The notes under the pieces: model-generated
The model's input: only the letters and a program-made list of their open reading frames with translations
What the model was told of the DNA's origin: nothing
The model's database searches: none
Assembly (NCBI GenBank): GCA_020634755.1
Contig: JACKBC010000003.1
Location: forward strand, 124,001-188,000
Origin: Caldilineaceae bacterium
Lineage (GTDB): Bacteria > Chloroflexota > Anaerolineae > Caldilineales > Caldilineaceae
Direction of reading: 5' to 3'
DNA length: 64,000 nt
Translations under genes and position numbers: made by a program
Shown: piece after piece, positions 1 to 9,160 of the stretch
Numbering within the stretch: position 1 is the first letter of the stretch
Layout of the letters: every line of letters starts with the position of its first letter

Positions 1-2282
1 GCCAAGCCAATGGCGGCGACGCTGTAGCGCTTAAAGAGCTGCTGACGATGTTTGCGCAAAACGGCGAAAACTTCTTCACGCAAGATGGCCAGCGACATAT
101 CATTCGCCATTGGCGGTGCTTCTTGCGCCGCGGTCAATGGCTGCGTAGTGCTGGCAGCGGCTTCCGCTAGCGTATAGTACGTGCCGCGGCCTTTGCCGTG
201 CACCTGCAAATAGCCCTTTTCGGTCAGGCTGCCCAGACGGCGCGTGGCCGTGGCGCGACTCACATTGGCCAGGTCCATAATGAGCTTGGGCGTCAGCCGC
301 GGTTCAGCTTTGGCCAGCTGGATAATCTCCAGTTCATCCTGTTCCAAAGCGGGACGCATTGTGCTTTGGGCCGGCTGGGATGGATCGTCATCCAGCGTGT
401 CCACCTCGATCGATTGAAAGAGCGGAAATTGGCTGCGCAGCGTGTTGAAATAGTCGATCTGGTCGGCAAAGCCAGCCTGGAGCGATAGCGCATAGCCGCT
501 TTGCCAGTGCTGAATGGCCAGCGCCGGTTGCTCCAATTGCGCATACACCTCGGCCAGATTGGAGTGAATGCGCGATTCGGCCAGCGGCAGGCCAATCTCT
601 CGACAGATGTTCAAGCTTTCTTGGTAATTGGCCAAGGCGGCTTGCAGACGCCCGTCCAAGTGATGCGCCAGCCCAATATTGCTCAAGCAGACGGCTATTT
701 TTGGGCGATTATCCAAATGCCGATGGACCTGCAATGCGTCTTCATGGGCCGCAATGGCGTGGACATATTCGCCCATATTGGCATAGAGAATGCCCAAATT
801 GCCAAAAGATTGGGCCACGCGTCCCATATCCCCAAGCCCTTCCCGCAGGGCAAGCGCCGCTTGCGCGTGTTGAATCGCCTCGGTATAGCGCTGATTTTCC
901 CCACACAAATAAGAGAGCGCGTCAAGCACATCGGCTTGCTGCTGGATGGTAATGGGCGTTTGGGCCAAGGCCAGCAGCAGATCCTGCTCGGCCAAAGTCC
1001 ACTCTTTGCGCAGGATATATATCCAGGCGCGGTCCTTGAGCAGGTCAATGCGTTCTGGGTCATCAATTTCAAAGCGCGTCAGCGCCTGCTGATAATAGTT
1101 GAGCGCATGCAGCTGGTTGTGAAATTCAAAGAGCTTGCCCATGCGCCGGTAAATGCGCGCCTGATAGAAGGATGAATCGACCACGCGCAGGGCGCTGCGA
1201 CAGGCGGCCAATGCTTCTGTATGCGCGCCATTTACCATGAGCAGATCGCTGAGTAATATTTGGATGTCGCGCCATTGGGCGGGCGCTAGTTTGGAGACGG
1301 GAAACCTTTGCAACAACAGACGAAGCTCGGTAGATTGTAGTTCGCTGATGAGTTCGGAAGCCGATGCCAGCAGAATGGTGGCGGCGGTAGCCCAATTCTC
1401 GGCCTGCTGCAAGTGGCGGACCGCCAACAGCGGCTCGTCTTGCTCCGTGTAATAATCTGCGGCGCGTTGGTGGCGCCGCTTGGCCAGCGCCAACGGTTGC
1501 CGGGCGTAGATAAAGCGGCGCAGCACCGGCGAAAGCCATAGGCTGGAGCCCGCATCTTCTGTCAGCAGAAAGCGGTGGCGCACCAGATAGTCCAATGCAT
1601 GTTCCAAGCGCTGATAATTTTCGATGGCCGCCATTTTGTTGAGCAACTGGCGCGGGAAGACCGTCTCAAACGTGGCCGCCACACCCAGCAGATCCAGCGC
1701 CGCCTGCTGTTTTTGCAACACTTGATAGACTTCGCTCAGCGCCAGCTGTTGCAGCTCGGCATTGGCGCGGCCCGTATCGTGCTGCTCTTGCAGCCACTGC
1801 GCCACTTCGCGGATGGCGCGGTTGCGTTCGTCGAAGAAGGTGTCTGGGCTGGGGATGCCGGTTAAGGCGACGAGCGTTTCGGTAAAGCGCCCCCCTTCGA
1901 TAAAATCATCTGGGTGCAGCGGTTCCAGATAGCGATGACGTAAAATGTTGTAGCGCCACCAGCGCGGGTCGCTCCAGGTTGGGTCATCTAAAGGGCGTTC
2001 TGTTCCCAAAGCGTACTGCATGGGCTCGGGCGCCAATCGGTTAACGGCCCAGGCCAACACCAGCCGCATGGCGCGGCCACGTTCCTCTGCTGTGGGTGAA
2101 ACATCATCTAAGACCAGCAGCGGGCTAACCAATGCCGAGTTTGCCAAGGGAGAACGGGCCAGCGCCAACACGCTGTTGTAACTTTTTAGCGCTGAGTTTA
2201 CAAATTCAGCAAAATCGCTCGGCGTCCAGGCGGGTGCATTGGGTGTATGGACAAAGGCTTCAGCAGAATCGAGCAGACGCAT
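1..2282 (-). CDS. Large TPR-repeat protein with C-terminal winged-helix domain (3' end outside window)
   Basis: The reading frame opens at ATG 2282 (MRLLDSAEAF) and runs open to the window edge, so the C-terminus is missing. Residues about 270-600 are helical repeats of TPR type (for example ALREGLGDMGRVAQSFGNLG and ALANYQESLNICREIG). Near residues 650-700 lies a winged-helix-like stretch (LANVSRATATRRLGSL, then GRGTYYTL). The N-terminal third has no domain I recognise. The design resembles ATPase-less relatives of MalT/AfsR-type TPR regulators. A role in transcription or signalling is inferred only from the DNA-binding-like tail. No strong ribosome-binding site is visible. A family-1 repeat and a divergent protease gene lie upstream. 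Confidence 0.75.
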   Translation of the reverse strand, partial: MRLLDSAEAFVHTPNAPAWTPSDFAEFVNSALKSYNSVLALARSPLANSALVSPLLVLDDVSPTAEERGRAMRLVLAWAVNRLAPEPMQYALGTERPLDDPTWSDPRWWRYNILRHRYLEPLHPDDFIEGGRFTETLVALTGIPSPDTFFDERNRAIREVAQWLQEQHDTGRANAELQQLALSEVYQVLQKQQAALDLLGVAATFETVFPRQLLNKMAAIENYQRLEHALDYLVRHRFLLTEDAGSSLWLSPVLRRFIYARQPLALAKRRHQRAADYYTEQDEPLLAVRHLQQAENWATAATILLASASELISELQSTELRLLLQRFPVSKLAPAQWRDIQILLSDLLMVNGAHTEALAACRSALRVVDSSFYQARIYRRMGKLFEFHNQLHALNYYQQALTRFEIDDPERIDLLKDRAWIYILRKEWTLAEQDLLLALAQTPITIQQQADVLDALSYLCGENQRYTEAIQHAQAALALREGLGDMGRVAQSFGNLGILYANMGEYVHAIAAHEDALQVHRHLDNRPKIAVCLSNIGLAHHLDGRLQAALANYQESLNICREIGLPLAESRIHSNLAEVYAQLEQPALAIQHWQSGYALSLQAGFADQIDYFNTLRSQFPLFQSIEVDTLDDDPSQPAQSTMRPALEQDELEIIQLAKAEPRLTPKLIMDLANVSRATATRRLGSLTEKGYLQVHGKGRGTYYTLAEAAASTTQPLTAAQEAPPMANDMSLAILREEVFAVLRKHRQQLFKRYSVAAIGL

Positions 2283-2389
2283 AAGAAATTATTTTGAGAA
2301 GCTCAAACGAACATTTGAGGCGATTCTTTACCGGATTTGCCACTGTTTCCATATTGGGTACTATACCATAGACAGAGAGAAGTTGGGCT

Positions 2390-2474
2390 ATCAGTAGATC
2401 GCAATCGCAAGAGATAGCGTCGGATTCTCAATCGAGACCGATGCCTATTTCGCCAATACCGTTGCGGTGTATTA
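2390..2474 (+). repeat. Family-1 structured element, copy 1
   Basis: Starts ATCAGTAGATCGCAA, carries AATCGAGACCGATGCCT, and ends CCGTTGCGGTGTATTA. The 3' end lies 33 bp before the protease start at 2507. See copies at 9017, 10135, 20650, 25382, 38177 and 63801. Confidence 0.8.
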
Positions 2475-2506
2475 GGAAATATTATACGACTGAAGGAGAA
2501 AGGAAA

Positions 2507-5056
2507 ATGGAAATGCAAAATGTCAAAGTGCCCCACAGTTGGCGCGTTTGGATGGGCTGTGCGTGCGCGCTGGCTTTGGGGCTGTGGTTCGACGTACCGG
2601 TTGCCTCGGCGGCCTCCGCGTTCACCATGCCGACCAGCGCAGTGGGCGCGCAGACCGTGCCCGATTGCAGCGGCGTGACGGCCGTTCCGCAAGCGGAGTG
2701 CAACGGCTTGCTGCGCCTATACGCAGATACCAAAGGCGGGCAGTGGGATAATAACACCAATTGGGGCGACATGAGTGCTGCCGATGCGCCCTGCCCCTGG
2801 TTTGGCGTAACCTGTCAAGATGGTCACGTGACGCAGATCAACCTGGCCAGCAATCATCTGCGCGGGCAGCTGCCCAATGCCATTGGAGATTTTCACTTTT
2901 TGACCCATTTGCTGCTGCAAGACAATCAATTGCGCGACCCCATCCCGCGCGCGATTTGTGATTTGACCGATACGCTTGTGCAGGCCGATTTTAGCTATAA
3001 CCAGCTCTACAGCAACAACAGCAAAACGCGCCAATGTATGCAGCAGCTGGCCGCGGACACGCTCGCCACGCAGACGGTCAAGCCCACCAACCTGCGCGTG
3101 GAAGCCATTACCGACTCGAGCATTCAGCTGGGCTGGACCCCCATTGCGTACACGGCGGACGGCGGGTTTTATGAGATCTCCTATTCGCCCAATATTACTG
3201 GCCCCTTTACCGTGCATGGCGTGACCGCCGATAAGCTGGCCACCTCCTATTTGCTCGATAATCTGGCGCCGGGACAGAGCTATTTTATCCGTGTGCGCAC
3301 CCACACGCCGGCCCATGCCCAACAGGAAAACGACCAGTGGAGCCCCAATGCAATTATCTCCGCGGTAACTGGATCGCCCCAAAAGGTGTTGCTCATTGTC
3401 TATTTCCCCGGCGACAATGATCTGTCCCCCTATATGAATGGCGTGATGCAGCGGCTGCGCTTGGGCACGGTTTACAACCCCACGTTGCAGGTTCTATTTT
3501 TGGGGGATAAGGTGGGCGACCACAACACCCGTATGTTTACGGTTGCCAATGGCGTCATCACGCCCACGGATGTGGTCGAGACGGTGTGGGGAAAGGACGA
3601 ATTGGATACAACGGACCCCGCCGTGTTGAGCTGGTTCTTGCGCTATGCCCGCAGCCACTATCCGGCCACGCGCACGCTGGTCAGCCTAATGGGGCATGGC
3701 GTGGGCATGACGCCGGAATTTAGCTGGCTGGTCTCCGATGCGCCCGGGGAACCGCCCCATCCTCAACCGGGGATTCCAACCCTGCCCCAAAATATTCCCA
3801 ACACGCCGGGTGATGTAACCAATCAGGGCGGCTTTCTGAGTCCGCTTGACTATGGCCGGGCGCTGCGCGAAGCCACCAACAATGGCGCCGACCCCTTTGA
3901 CCTGCTCTTTTTTGACCAATGCTTTATGGGCAATTTGGATGCGCTTTACGAAGTGCGCAACGCGGCCAACGTCTTTGTGGCTTCCCCCAACTATGCCTGG
4001 CTGCTGGCCGCCTATCGGGCCTATGCCACCCAATTTGCGCCATCGGCAAGCGCCGAGCGCATGGCCGCCGGCATAATAAACTTTTATCAGGCCGGTTTGA
4101 ATGACCGCCACCCCAATTCGATTTTTTGGATCACAAGCCAGGAGATTGCCGATGTGGCCGGCGCCGTCAACAATTTGGGTGATGCGCTGACCGATGCGCT
4201 CCCAGCCGGCGCCGATGCGCAGATTCTCAACGCCACGCTAGCCAGCCAGTTTGTGGACAGCAACCAATGCGGCAGCCAAAATCTGGTGCTGGGCCCACCG
4301 GACGAGCTGGTGGGCGCGCGCTCGTTTGCCCGCAGCTTGCAGGATCAATTCTCCAGCAATAGCCCGGTCTATGCAGCGGCGGCAACGTTGCAGCAACTGC
4401 TGAGCAACCTCAAAAGCACGTCGCGCACCGGTACGCCTTACATTGCCCCCGACACCGAATGGGACTATCAAGACACGTTAACCATTTTGGCCCCGTTGCA
4501 ACGCGACCTCACCGCAGATGTGGTGTGGCGGGCCAGCATTTACACCGAGACATTGCCGCTGACGGCGGATTGGTCACCATCACCCACGCAGACGTTGGCC
4601 ATTACCGACACCTTTGCTTTTGTCAAAGAAGGGCGTTGGGACAACTTTATCGACGCCTGGTATACCGCCGATTTGAAGCCGACGGTGGGGGAGTGGTGTA
4701 ACTACTCACCACCCGTGCTGGTGACCGACGGCGTGTCTGAAACCATTTCACTCACGGTGCAGGCCGCGGGTGATTTGGTGCAGCTCAATTGGGATGCCAG
4801 CGCGGTGGATGACGCAGCTGAATATTGGATTTTCGAGCGCAGCCCGGCCACAACCAACTGGATTCTGCTGGATACACAAGCGCTGACCAGCACCGTATAC
4901 ATGGCGAAACCGCCGGCCCCAGGGACAATCGGTGAATTTATTGTGCAGGTGCAGGATGAAGAGGGCGGTAGCGTGGGCGTTTCCAACGAAGTTGCATTTG
5001 AAGCGCCGCCGCCGGTTGAGATACCGCGCTTCTATTTACCGATTATCAAGCGCTAA
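2507..5056 (+). CDS. Secreted LRR-Fn3-clostripain (C11) family cysteine protease
   Basis: Start ATG 2507 follows GAAGGAGAAAGGAAA; an earlier in-frame ATG at 2441 falls inside the repeat and was rejected. A signal peptide (hydrophobic stretch around residues 15-28, then PVASAASA) precedes a plant-type leucine-rich repeat segment (CPWFGVTC, LASNHLRGQLP, about residues 60-170). A fibronectin-III domain follows (about 190-285), then a clostripain-like peptidase from KVLLIVYFPGDNDLS (about 294). The expected catalytic pair is visible as His397 (LMGHGVG) and Cys472 (FFDQCFMGNLDALYE). A second Fn3-like domain and the tail RFYLPIIKR close the protein. Peptidase C11 enzymes usually cleave after Arg; the substrate here is unknown. 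Probably extracellular or surface-bound. 849 residues. Confidence 0.87.
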   Translation: MEMQNVKVPHSWRVWMGCACALALGLWFDVPVASAASAFTMPTSAVGAQTVPDCSGVTAVPQAECNGLLRLYADTKGGQWDNNTNWGDMSAADAPCPWFGVTCQDGHVTQINLASNHLRGQLPNAIGDFHFLTHLLLQDNQLRDPIPRAICDLTDTLVQADFSYNQLYSNNSKTRQCMQQLAADTLATQTVKPTNLRVEAITDSSIQLGWTPIAYTADGGFYEISYSPNITGPFTVHGVTADKLATSYLLDNLAPGQSYFIRVRTHTPAHAQQENDQWSPNAIISAVTGSPQKVLLIVYFPGDNDLSPYMNGVMQRLRLGTVYNPTLQVLFLGDKVGDHNTRMFTVANGVITPTDVVETVWGKDELDTTDPAVLSWFLRYARSHYPATRTLVSLMGHGVGMTPEFSWLVSDAPGEPPHPQPGIPTLPQNIPNTPGDVTNQGGFLSPLDYGRALREATNNGADPFDLLFFDQCFMGNLDALYEVRNAANVFVASPNYAWLLAAYRAYATQFAPSASAERMAAGIINFYQAGLNDRHPNSIFWITSQEIADVAGAVNNLGDALTDALPAGADAQILNATLASQFVDSNQCGSQNLVLGPPDELVGARSFARSLQDQFSSNSPVYAAAATLQQLLSNLKSTSRTGTPYIAPDTEWDYQDTLTILAPLQRDLTADVVWRASIYTETLPLTADWSPSPTQTLAITDTFAFVKEGRWDNFIDAWYTADLKPTVGEWCNYSPPVLVTDGVSETISLTVQAAGDLVQLNWDASAVDDAAEYWIFERSPATTNWILLDTQALTSTVYMAKPPAPGTIGEFIVQVQDEEGGSVGVSNEVAFEAPPPVEIPRFYLPIIKR

Positions 5057-5060
5057 ATGG

Positions 5061-5183
5061 AGATTATCGGCATTAAGATTGAGCACGCGGATGAACATGG
5101 ATAAATGTTGATTCTCTCCGCACAATCTGTGTTCATCCGCGTGAATCAGCGTACAATTTTTAAATGACCTTATTACCGATAAT
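5061..5183 (+). repeat. Family-2 terminal-inverted-repeat element, copy A
   Basis: About 123 bp bounded by AGATTATCGG and ACCGATAAT. Internal text (CACGCGGATGAACA and TGTTCATCCGCGTGAATCAG) is itself inversely repeated. It aligns along its whole length with the reverse complement of 35759-35884. It starts 5 bp after the protease stop. There is no coding capacity, so it is MITE-like. Confidence 0.75.
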
Positions 5184-5323
5184 GGTAACCATTCAGGCGC
5201 TTGGACCCCCTTCCAGCCCCGGCGGGGGGAGGAGCTTCCATCACCAGCGGAGACGGCGTACTTCCCTCCCCTAGCGCAACGGCCAGGGGAGGGTCAGGGA
5301 GGGGTGAATAGTTACCAATAATG
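5181..5323. repeat. Palindromic intergenic element with AATGGTAACCATTCA ends
   Basis: AATGGTAACCATTCA on the left is answered by TGAATAGTTACCAATA on the right, enclosing the purine/pyrimidine-rich inverted segments TTCCCTCCCCTAGCG and CCAGGGGAGGGTCAGGGAGG. It abuts the family-2 element. Non-coding. Confidence 0.6.
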
Positions 5324-5389
5324 TTCATCAAGCCGGTTAGAAGTTAGTGCGCTTTGGCGTACTTTGCTTAGCAGACTGGCGTTTCAACG

Positions 5390-5501
5390 CTAGTACACAA
5401 CGGCGTAAATAAACCGATGGTTGGCCGTGGCGTCAGAAGTTCGACTTCTCCGAGAAGTCGAACTTCTTAACCGTAGGCGAACTTAGGCCGTCGTGTACTA
5501 G
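5390..5501. repeat. Palindromic element with CTAGTACAC ends and a perfect 15-bp hairpin core
   Basis: Ends CTAGTACAC and GTGTACTAG are exact inverted repeats. Inside, 5435-5449 (AGAAGTTCGACTTCT) is perfectly complementary to 5453-5467 across a 3-nt loop. Only one copy was seen in the window. MITE or REP-like. Confidence 0.65.
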
Positions 5502-5523
5502 GCATCATTTTGCTTTGCTCTAT

Positions 5524-5579
5524 ATGAAAACCGTAGTTTGCTCTCTCCTGACAGCGCTTTGGGAAACTATGGTTTTCAT
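5524..5579. repeat. Hairpin element, ATGAAAACCGTAGTTT arms (copy 1)
   Basis: ATGAAAACCGTAGTTT is answered by AAACTATGGTTTTCAT. A similar hairpin lies at 38567-38622. It sits 12 bp past the stop of the minus-strand transporter gene, so it may act as its 3' hairpin, though no U-run follows. Confidence 0.55.
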
Positions 5580-5591
5580 CACAACCGCAGT

Positions 5592-7247
5592 TTAGCGTAG
5601 GAATGTAAGCAGCGCTTGTGCAACCAAAATCTTAACGATCATGGCCGCCGGATAAACGGTCGCGTATCCCACATTGGGCAACTCATTATCGGTTTGCAGG
5701 GTGGCATAGCTGAGAATGGCGGGATTGGTCTGAAGGCCGGCCAGGATCCCGATCAGCAGGCTCATGGGAATCTTTAACAGGCGACTGCCCACCCACAATG
5801 TGATCAACGCGGTGCTACAGGTAATAAAGGCGCCACTCAGAAAAAGCAGCAGCCCGCTGCTGCTCAACAATGTCTGCACAAAGGCATACCCGGCGCGCGT
5901 GCCGATTACGGCCAGAAAAATCACAACGCCAAATTGGCGCAAGGTGAGGTTGGCGCTATAGGGAATATTCCAAATCAAAGGTCCGGTGCGTTCGACCGTG
6001 CCCAGGATCAGCGCCACCAGCAGGGGACCACCGGCAATGCCCAGGTGAAAGGGTTCGCTGCCGGGGATGGGAATCGGAATCGCCCCCACCAGCAGGCCCA
6101 GCACAATGCCCAGGTTAAAGGGCAGAATATCGATTTCGCTCACCGTCCGATAGGAATCGCCAAAAAAATCGGAGACGGCTTGCATCCGTTCGCGCGGGGC
6201 GACCACCCGCACCCGGTCGCCGGCTTCCACCACGGTGGGGCCAACCGCCAATAGCTCCATATCCCCGCGGCGCAACCGTGTTACCAGCGCCCCCAGCTTG
6301 CCTTGAATGTCAAGCTGGTCAAGGCGGTGGCCGATCACCGTTGGGCTCGAGACGAAGACGCGGCGAAAATCATAGACCGAGCGATCCAGCGCCAATGGGT
6401 CTGCAATGGCGTCGCCCAGCAATGTGACCATTTCTTCCACATCTTCCGGCGCGCCCACCACGTCCACCACGTCATCGCGCAGCAATTCGGTTGTGGGTTT
6501 AGCCAGTGTGATCACGCCTTGGCGTTTGTGGCGGGTAAAGATTAGCCGGCGCGGCTGGCTTTCCAGCAGCGCGCTGACCGGCTGCCCCATGACATCCGGG
6601 TTTGTCACCCGCACCGTGTGGGAAACCAGCTCTTCGCCCACGCCGCCCAAGTGGCGTAGCGCCCGCGCCTCCGCCCGGTAATTGGGCTGTAGCCATCGCT
6701 GCGCCACGGCAATGGCCAGGATCATGCCCAACACGCCTACAGGGTAGGCAATGGAATAACCAACGACCGGCTGTGTCAGCAAAAGCTCTTGCTGTTCGGC
6801 GGGCGCGGTGTGGCGAATGGTCTCCAAGATGGCGGCCAACGCCGGTGTATTGGTCAAACTGCCGGCATAAAGCCCGGCGCTTTGGGCGCTTAGCAAGCCC
6901 AAAAACCGATGGCTAAGCACCGTGAAGCCAGCCGCCACCATGAGCATGGTAACGACCAATAGATTGGCGCGTACGCCGCCGCTGCGTAAGGCGCGAAAAA
7001 AGGCGCGACCGCTGCTCAGCCCAATACAGTAGACAAAGAGCACCAGCCCCACATGATAGAGAATTTCCGGCAGTTTGAAGCGCTCATCCAGCGCGCCAAA
7101 GGCCAGGCCCACAAAGAGGACCGCGGCAATCCCTAAGTTGCTGCCCAGGATTTTGATTTGCCCTAACAAATACCCTAGGGCGGCGATTAAGAAAAAAAGA
7201 ATTAACGGCTGTTGACTAAGAAAATCGAGGATCGATTGCCAAACCAT
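5592..7247 (-). CDS. AspT/YidE-YbjL family membrane transporter with two TrkA-C domains
   Basis: 551 residues with the family's duplicated layout: five N-terminal membrane helices (about 1-185), two cytosolic TrkA_C (RCK_C) domains (about 200-370, motifs VVDVVGAPEDVEEM and RVRVVAPRERMQ), and five more helices to the C-terminus. Repeat motifs such as GLYAGSLTNTPALAAIL in the first half and GLQTNPAILSYAT in the second are typical of the aspartate:alanine exchanger family. The substrate cannot be read from sequence; relatives exchange aspartate or other dicarboxylates. AGGAG precedes ATG 7247. It sits downstream of the PEP carboxykinase gene on the same strand, but a terminator separates them. 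Confidence 0.87.
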   Translation of the reverse strand: MVWQSILDFLSQQPLILFFLIAALGYLLGQIKILGSNLGIAAVLFVGLAFGALDERFKLPEILYHVGLVLFVYCIGLSSGRAFFRALRSGGVRANLLVVTMLMVAAGFTVLSHRFLGLLSAQSAGLYAGSLTNTPALAAILETIRHTAPAEQQELLLTQPVVGYSIAYPVGVLGMILAIAVAQRWLQPNYRAEARALRHLGGVGEELVSHTVRVTNPDVMGQPVSALLESQPRRLIFTRHKRQGVITLAKPTTELLRDDVVDVVGAPEDVEEMVTLLGDAIADPLALDRSVYDFRRVFVSSPTVIGHRLDQLDIQGKLGALVTRLRRGDMELLAVGPTVVEAGDRVRVVAPRERMQAVSDFFGDSYRTVSEIDILPFNLGIVLGLLVGAIPIPIPGSEPFHLGIAGGPLLVALILGTVERTGPLIWNIPYSANLTLRQFGVVIFLAVIGTRAGYAFVQTLLSSSGLLLFLSGAFITCSTALITLWVGSRLLKIPMSLLIGILAGLQTNPAILSYATLQTDNELPNVGYATVYPAAMIVKILVAQALLTFLR

Positions 7248-7285
7248 ACCAATACTCCTACTACTCTTACATGACTCTTACATGA

Positions 7286-7346
7286 CAAAAAAAGACCCCT
7301 GGAATGCTTGGAAGTTCATCTGGCCGCTTCCGGGCATTCCAGGGGT
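7286..7346 (-). terminator. Rho-independent terminator of the PEP carboxykinase gene
   Basis: Read on the minus strand, the arm ACCCCTGGAATGC pairs perfectly with GCATTCCAGGGGT across a 26-nt loop and is followed by seven U residues (A-run 7286-7293 on the plus strand). It lies about 35 bp after the pckA stop and before the transporter start. Confidence 0.85.
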
Positions 7347-7380
7347 GTACATGAAACAAGGTTACCGATGGGTGGGCGAA

Positions 7381-8997
7381 TTAGGCTTGGACGCCCTCAG
7401 TTTGAGGACCGGCTGCCAACACCTCCGGTGTGACGGATCCGGCAAACGTTTTGAAATTTGTGCAGAACATGTTGGCCAGCTTCATCGCCTGGGCATCATA
7501 CGCCGCCGGGTCAACCCAGGTGTTGCGCGGGTTGAGCACTTCGCTGGGCACCCCTGGGCAGCTGGTTGGGATCGCTAGCCCAAAGATCGGGTCAACCTGC
7601 ATGGGCGCGTCGACCAGGGCGCCGTCCAGCGCGGCGTGGACCATGGCGCGCGTGTGGGCCAACTTCATGCGGCTGCCCACGCCATAGGGGCCGCCGGTCC
7701 AGCCGGTGTTGATCAGCCAAACGTTGACCTGATGTTGCGCGATCTTTTCGCCCAGCAATTCAGCATAAACGGTCGGCGGCAACGTCATAAAGGGGGCGCC
7801 AAAGCAGGCGCTAAAGGTGGCTGTTGGCTCGGTTACGCCTTTTTCTGTGCCCGCTACTTTGGCCGTATAGCCAGAGAGGAAGTGGTACATCGCCTGTTCC
7901 GGCGTCAACTTGGCAATGGGGGGCAGCACGCCAAAGGCATCGGCCGTCAGCATGATGATATTGTTGGGGTGGCCGGCCTGTCCCGTCCGTGACGCATTGG
8001 GAATATGGCTAATTGGATAGGCCGCGCGTGTATTTTCCGTTAAACTGTCATCGTTAAGATCAATGCGGCCGCTGGCGCTATCGACGCCAACATTTTCCAA
8101 AATTGTGCCGAAGCGCCGCGTTGTGTCATAAATTTCCGGCTCACCCTCTGGCGATAGACGGATCACCTTGGCGTAGCAGCCCCCCTCAAAGTTGAAGACG
8201 CCATTGTCGCTCCAGCCATGTTCATCGTCACCAATGAGCGTACGCTTGGGGTCGGCGGAGAGGGTGGTCTTGCCGGTGCCAGAGAGACCGAAGAAGACCG
8301 CCACATCATCTTGATCACCCACGTTGGCCGAGCAGTGCATAGAAAGCACATGTTGTTGTGGCAACAGATAGTTGAGCACAGAGAAGATCGACTTTTTTAT
8401 CTCTCCGGCGTACTGCGTGCCGCCAATGAGCACCATACGTTGCTTTAGGTTGACCACAATAAAGACTTCGGAGCGGGTGCCGTCCACTTCGGGGATGGCA
8501 TGAAAATTGGGCGCATGTAAAATCGTGAACTCCGGCACGTGGTTGGCCAGTTCTGCCGGCGTGGCCTGGATGAACATGTTGCGGGCAAAGAGGTTGTGCC
8601 AGGCATGTTCATTGATTACTCGGATCGGCAACCGAAAGTTGGGATCGGCGCCGGCATAACAATCCTGCACAAAAAGATCGCGCCCCTGCCAATAGGCCAG
8701 TAGACGGCGTTTGAGCGCTTCAAATTTCGCTTCATCAAGAGGTTGGTTGACGGCGCCCCACCAGACTTTCTCATGGCTGTACTCATCCTGTACAACAAAT
8801 TTATCTTTGGGGGCGCGCCCTGTATATTGGCCGGTGCGTACGACCAGCGGCCCCAGGTGGGCCATACGCCCCTCGCTGCGGCGGATGGCCTCTTCATATA
8901 GCCGCGGTGTTGATAGATTCCAATAGACGGCATTGACGTTGTTGATACCGTGATTTTCCAATCCATAACTGCTCTGTATTGTGCCTTGCACTGGCAT
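7381..8997 (-). CDS. pckA: Phosphoenolpyruvate carboxykinase (ATP)
   Basis: Converts oxaloacetate plus ATP to phosphoenolpyruvate, the first committed step of gluconeogenesis in the cytoplasm. Family marks are clear: RTGQYTGRAPKDKF near residue 60, the kinase loop FFGLSGTGKTTLSADP near 237, and the Mg-binding LIGDDEHGW after it. 538 residues, normal for the ATP-type enzyme. The start at 8997 is set by GAGGAGG five bases upstream; an in-frame ATG six codons earlier has no such site. The upstream region holds a family-1 element, a LacI-type palindrome and a CRP-type palindrome, suggesting control by carbon source. Confidence 0.96.
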   Translation of the reverse strand: MPVQGTIQSSYGLENHGINNVNAVYWNLSTPRLYEEAIRRSEGRMAHLGPLVVRTGQYTGRAPKDKFVVQDEYSHEKVWWGAVNQPLDEAKFEALKRRLLAYWQGRDLFVQDCYAGADPNFRLPIRVINEHAWHNLFARNMFIQATPAELANHVPEFTILHAPNFHAIPEVDGTRSEVFIVVNLKQRMVLIGGTQYAGEIKKSIFSVLNYLLPQQHVLSMHCSANVGDQDDVAVFFGLSGTGKTTLSADPKRTLIGDDEHGWSDNGVFNFEGGCYAKVIRLSPEGEPEIYDTTRRFGTILENVGVDSASGRIDLNDDSLTENTRAAYPISHIPNASRTGQAGHPNNIIMLTADAFGVLPPIAKLTPEQAMYHFLSGYTAKVAGTEKGVTEPTATFSACFGAPFMTLPPTVYAELLGEKIAQHQVNVWLINTGWTGGPYGVGSRMKLAHTRAMVHAALDGALVDAPMQVDPIFGLAIPTSCPGVPSEVLNPRNTWVDPAAYDAQAMKLANMFCTNFKTFAGSVTPEVLAAGPQTEGVQA

Positions 8998-9016
8998 ACT
9001 GCCTCCTCTTTGCATA

Positions 9017-9104
9017 ATTAGTACACCGTAACGGTGTTGGCGATCTAGGCGTCGGTCTCGATGGTTGAATCCGATTCTATCTTTTGCCGTTTCGAGCTAC
9101 TGAT
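9017..9104 (-). repeat. Family-1 structured element, copy 2 (pckA leader)
   Basis: On the minus strand it begins ATCAGTAGCTCGAAAC and ends CACCGTTACGGTGTACTAAT. The conserved 3' end lies 20 bp before the pckA start, so it would form part of the 5' UTR if transcribed with it. Confidence 0.8.
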
Positions 9105-9108
9105 ACTT

Positions 9109-9130
9109 ACAATGCAAGCGATTGCATTGT
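9109..9130. promoter_or_regulatory. LacI/cre-type operator palindrome upstream of pckA
   Basis: ACAATGCAA-GCGA-TTGCATTGT is a perfect 9+4+9 palindrome. Its core TGCAAGCGATTGCA (9113-9126) fits the LacI/CcpA-family consensus TGNAANCGNTTNCA at every defined base. The binding protein is not known; a LacI-family gene lies at 21769. Confidence 0.65.
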
Positions 9131-9136
9131 TGTAAC

Positions 9137-9160
9137 GACTTGTGATTATTTTCACAAGTC
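9137..9160. promoter_or_regulatory. CRP/FNR-type operator palindrome upstream of pckA
   Basis: GACTTGTGA-N6-TCACAAGTC is a perfect palindrome containing the CRP consensus TGTGA-N6-TCACA exactly. On the minus strand a possible -10 (TATACT, 9163-9168) lies immediately upstream, so a bound protein could block initiation. The -10 assignment is tentative because no good -35 is seen. Nothing further was recognised from 9169 to 9354. Confidence 0.6.

Noticed and set aside
2390..2474. Family-1 element considered as a tRNA, T-box or named riboswitch
   Set aside because: No tRNA arms, T-box sequence or known riboswitch core was recognised; it is left as an unnamed structured repeat.
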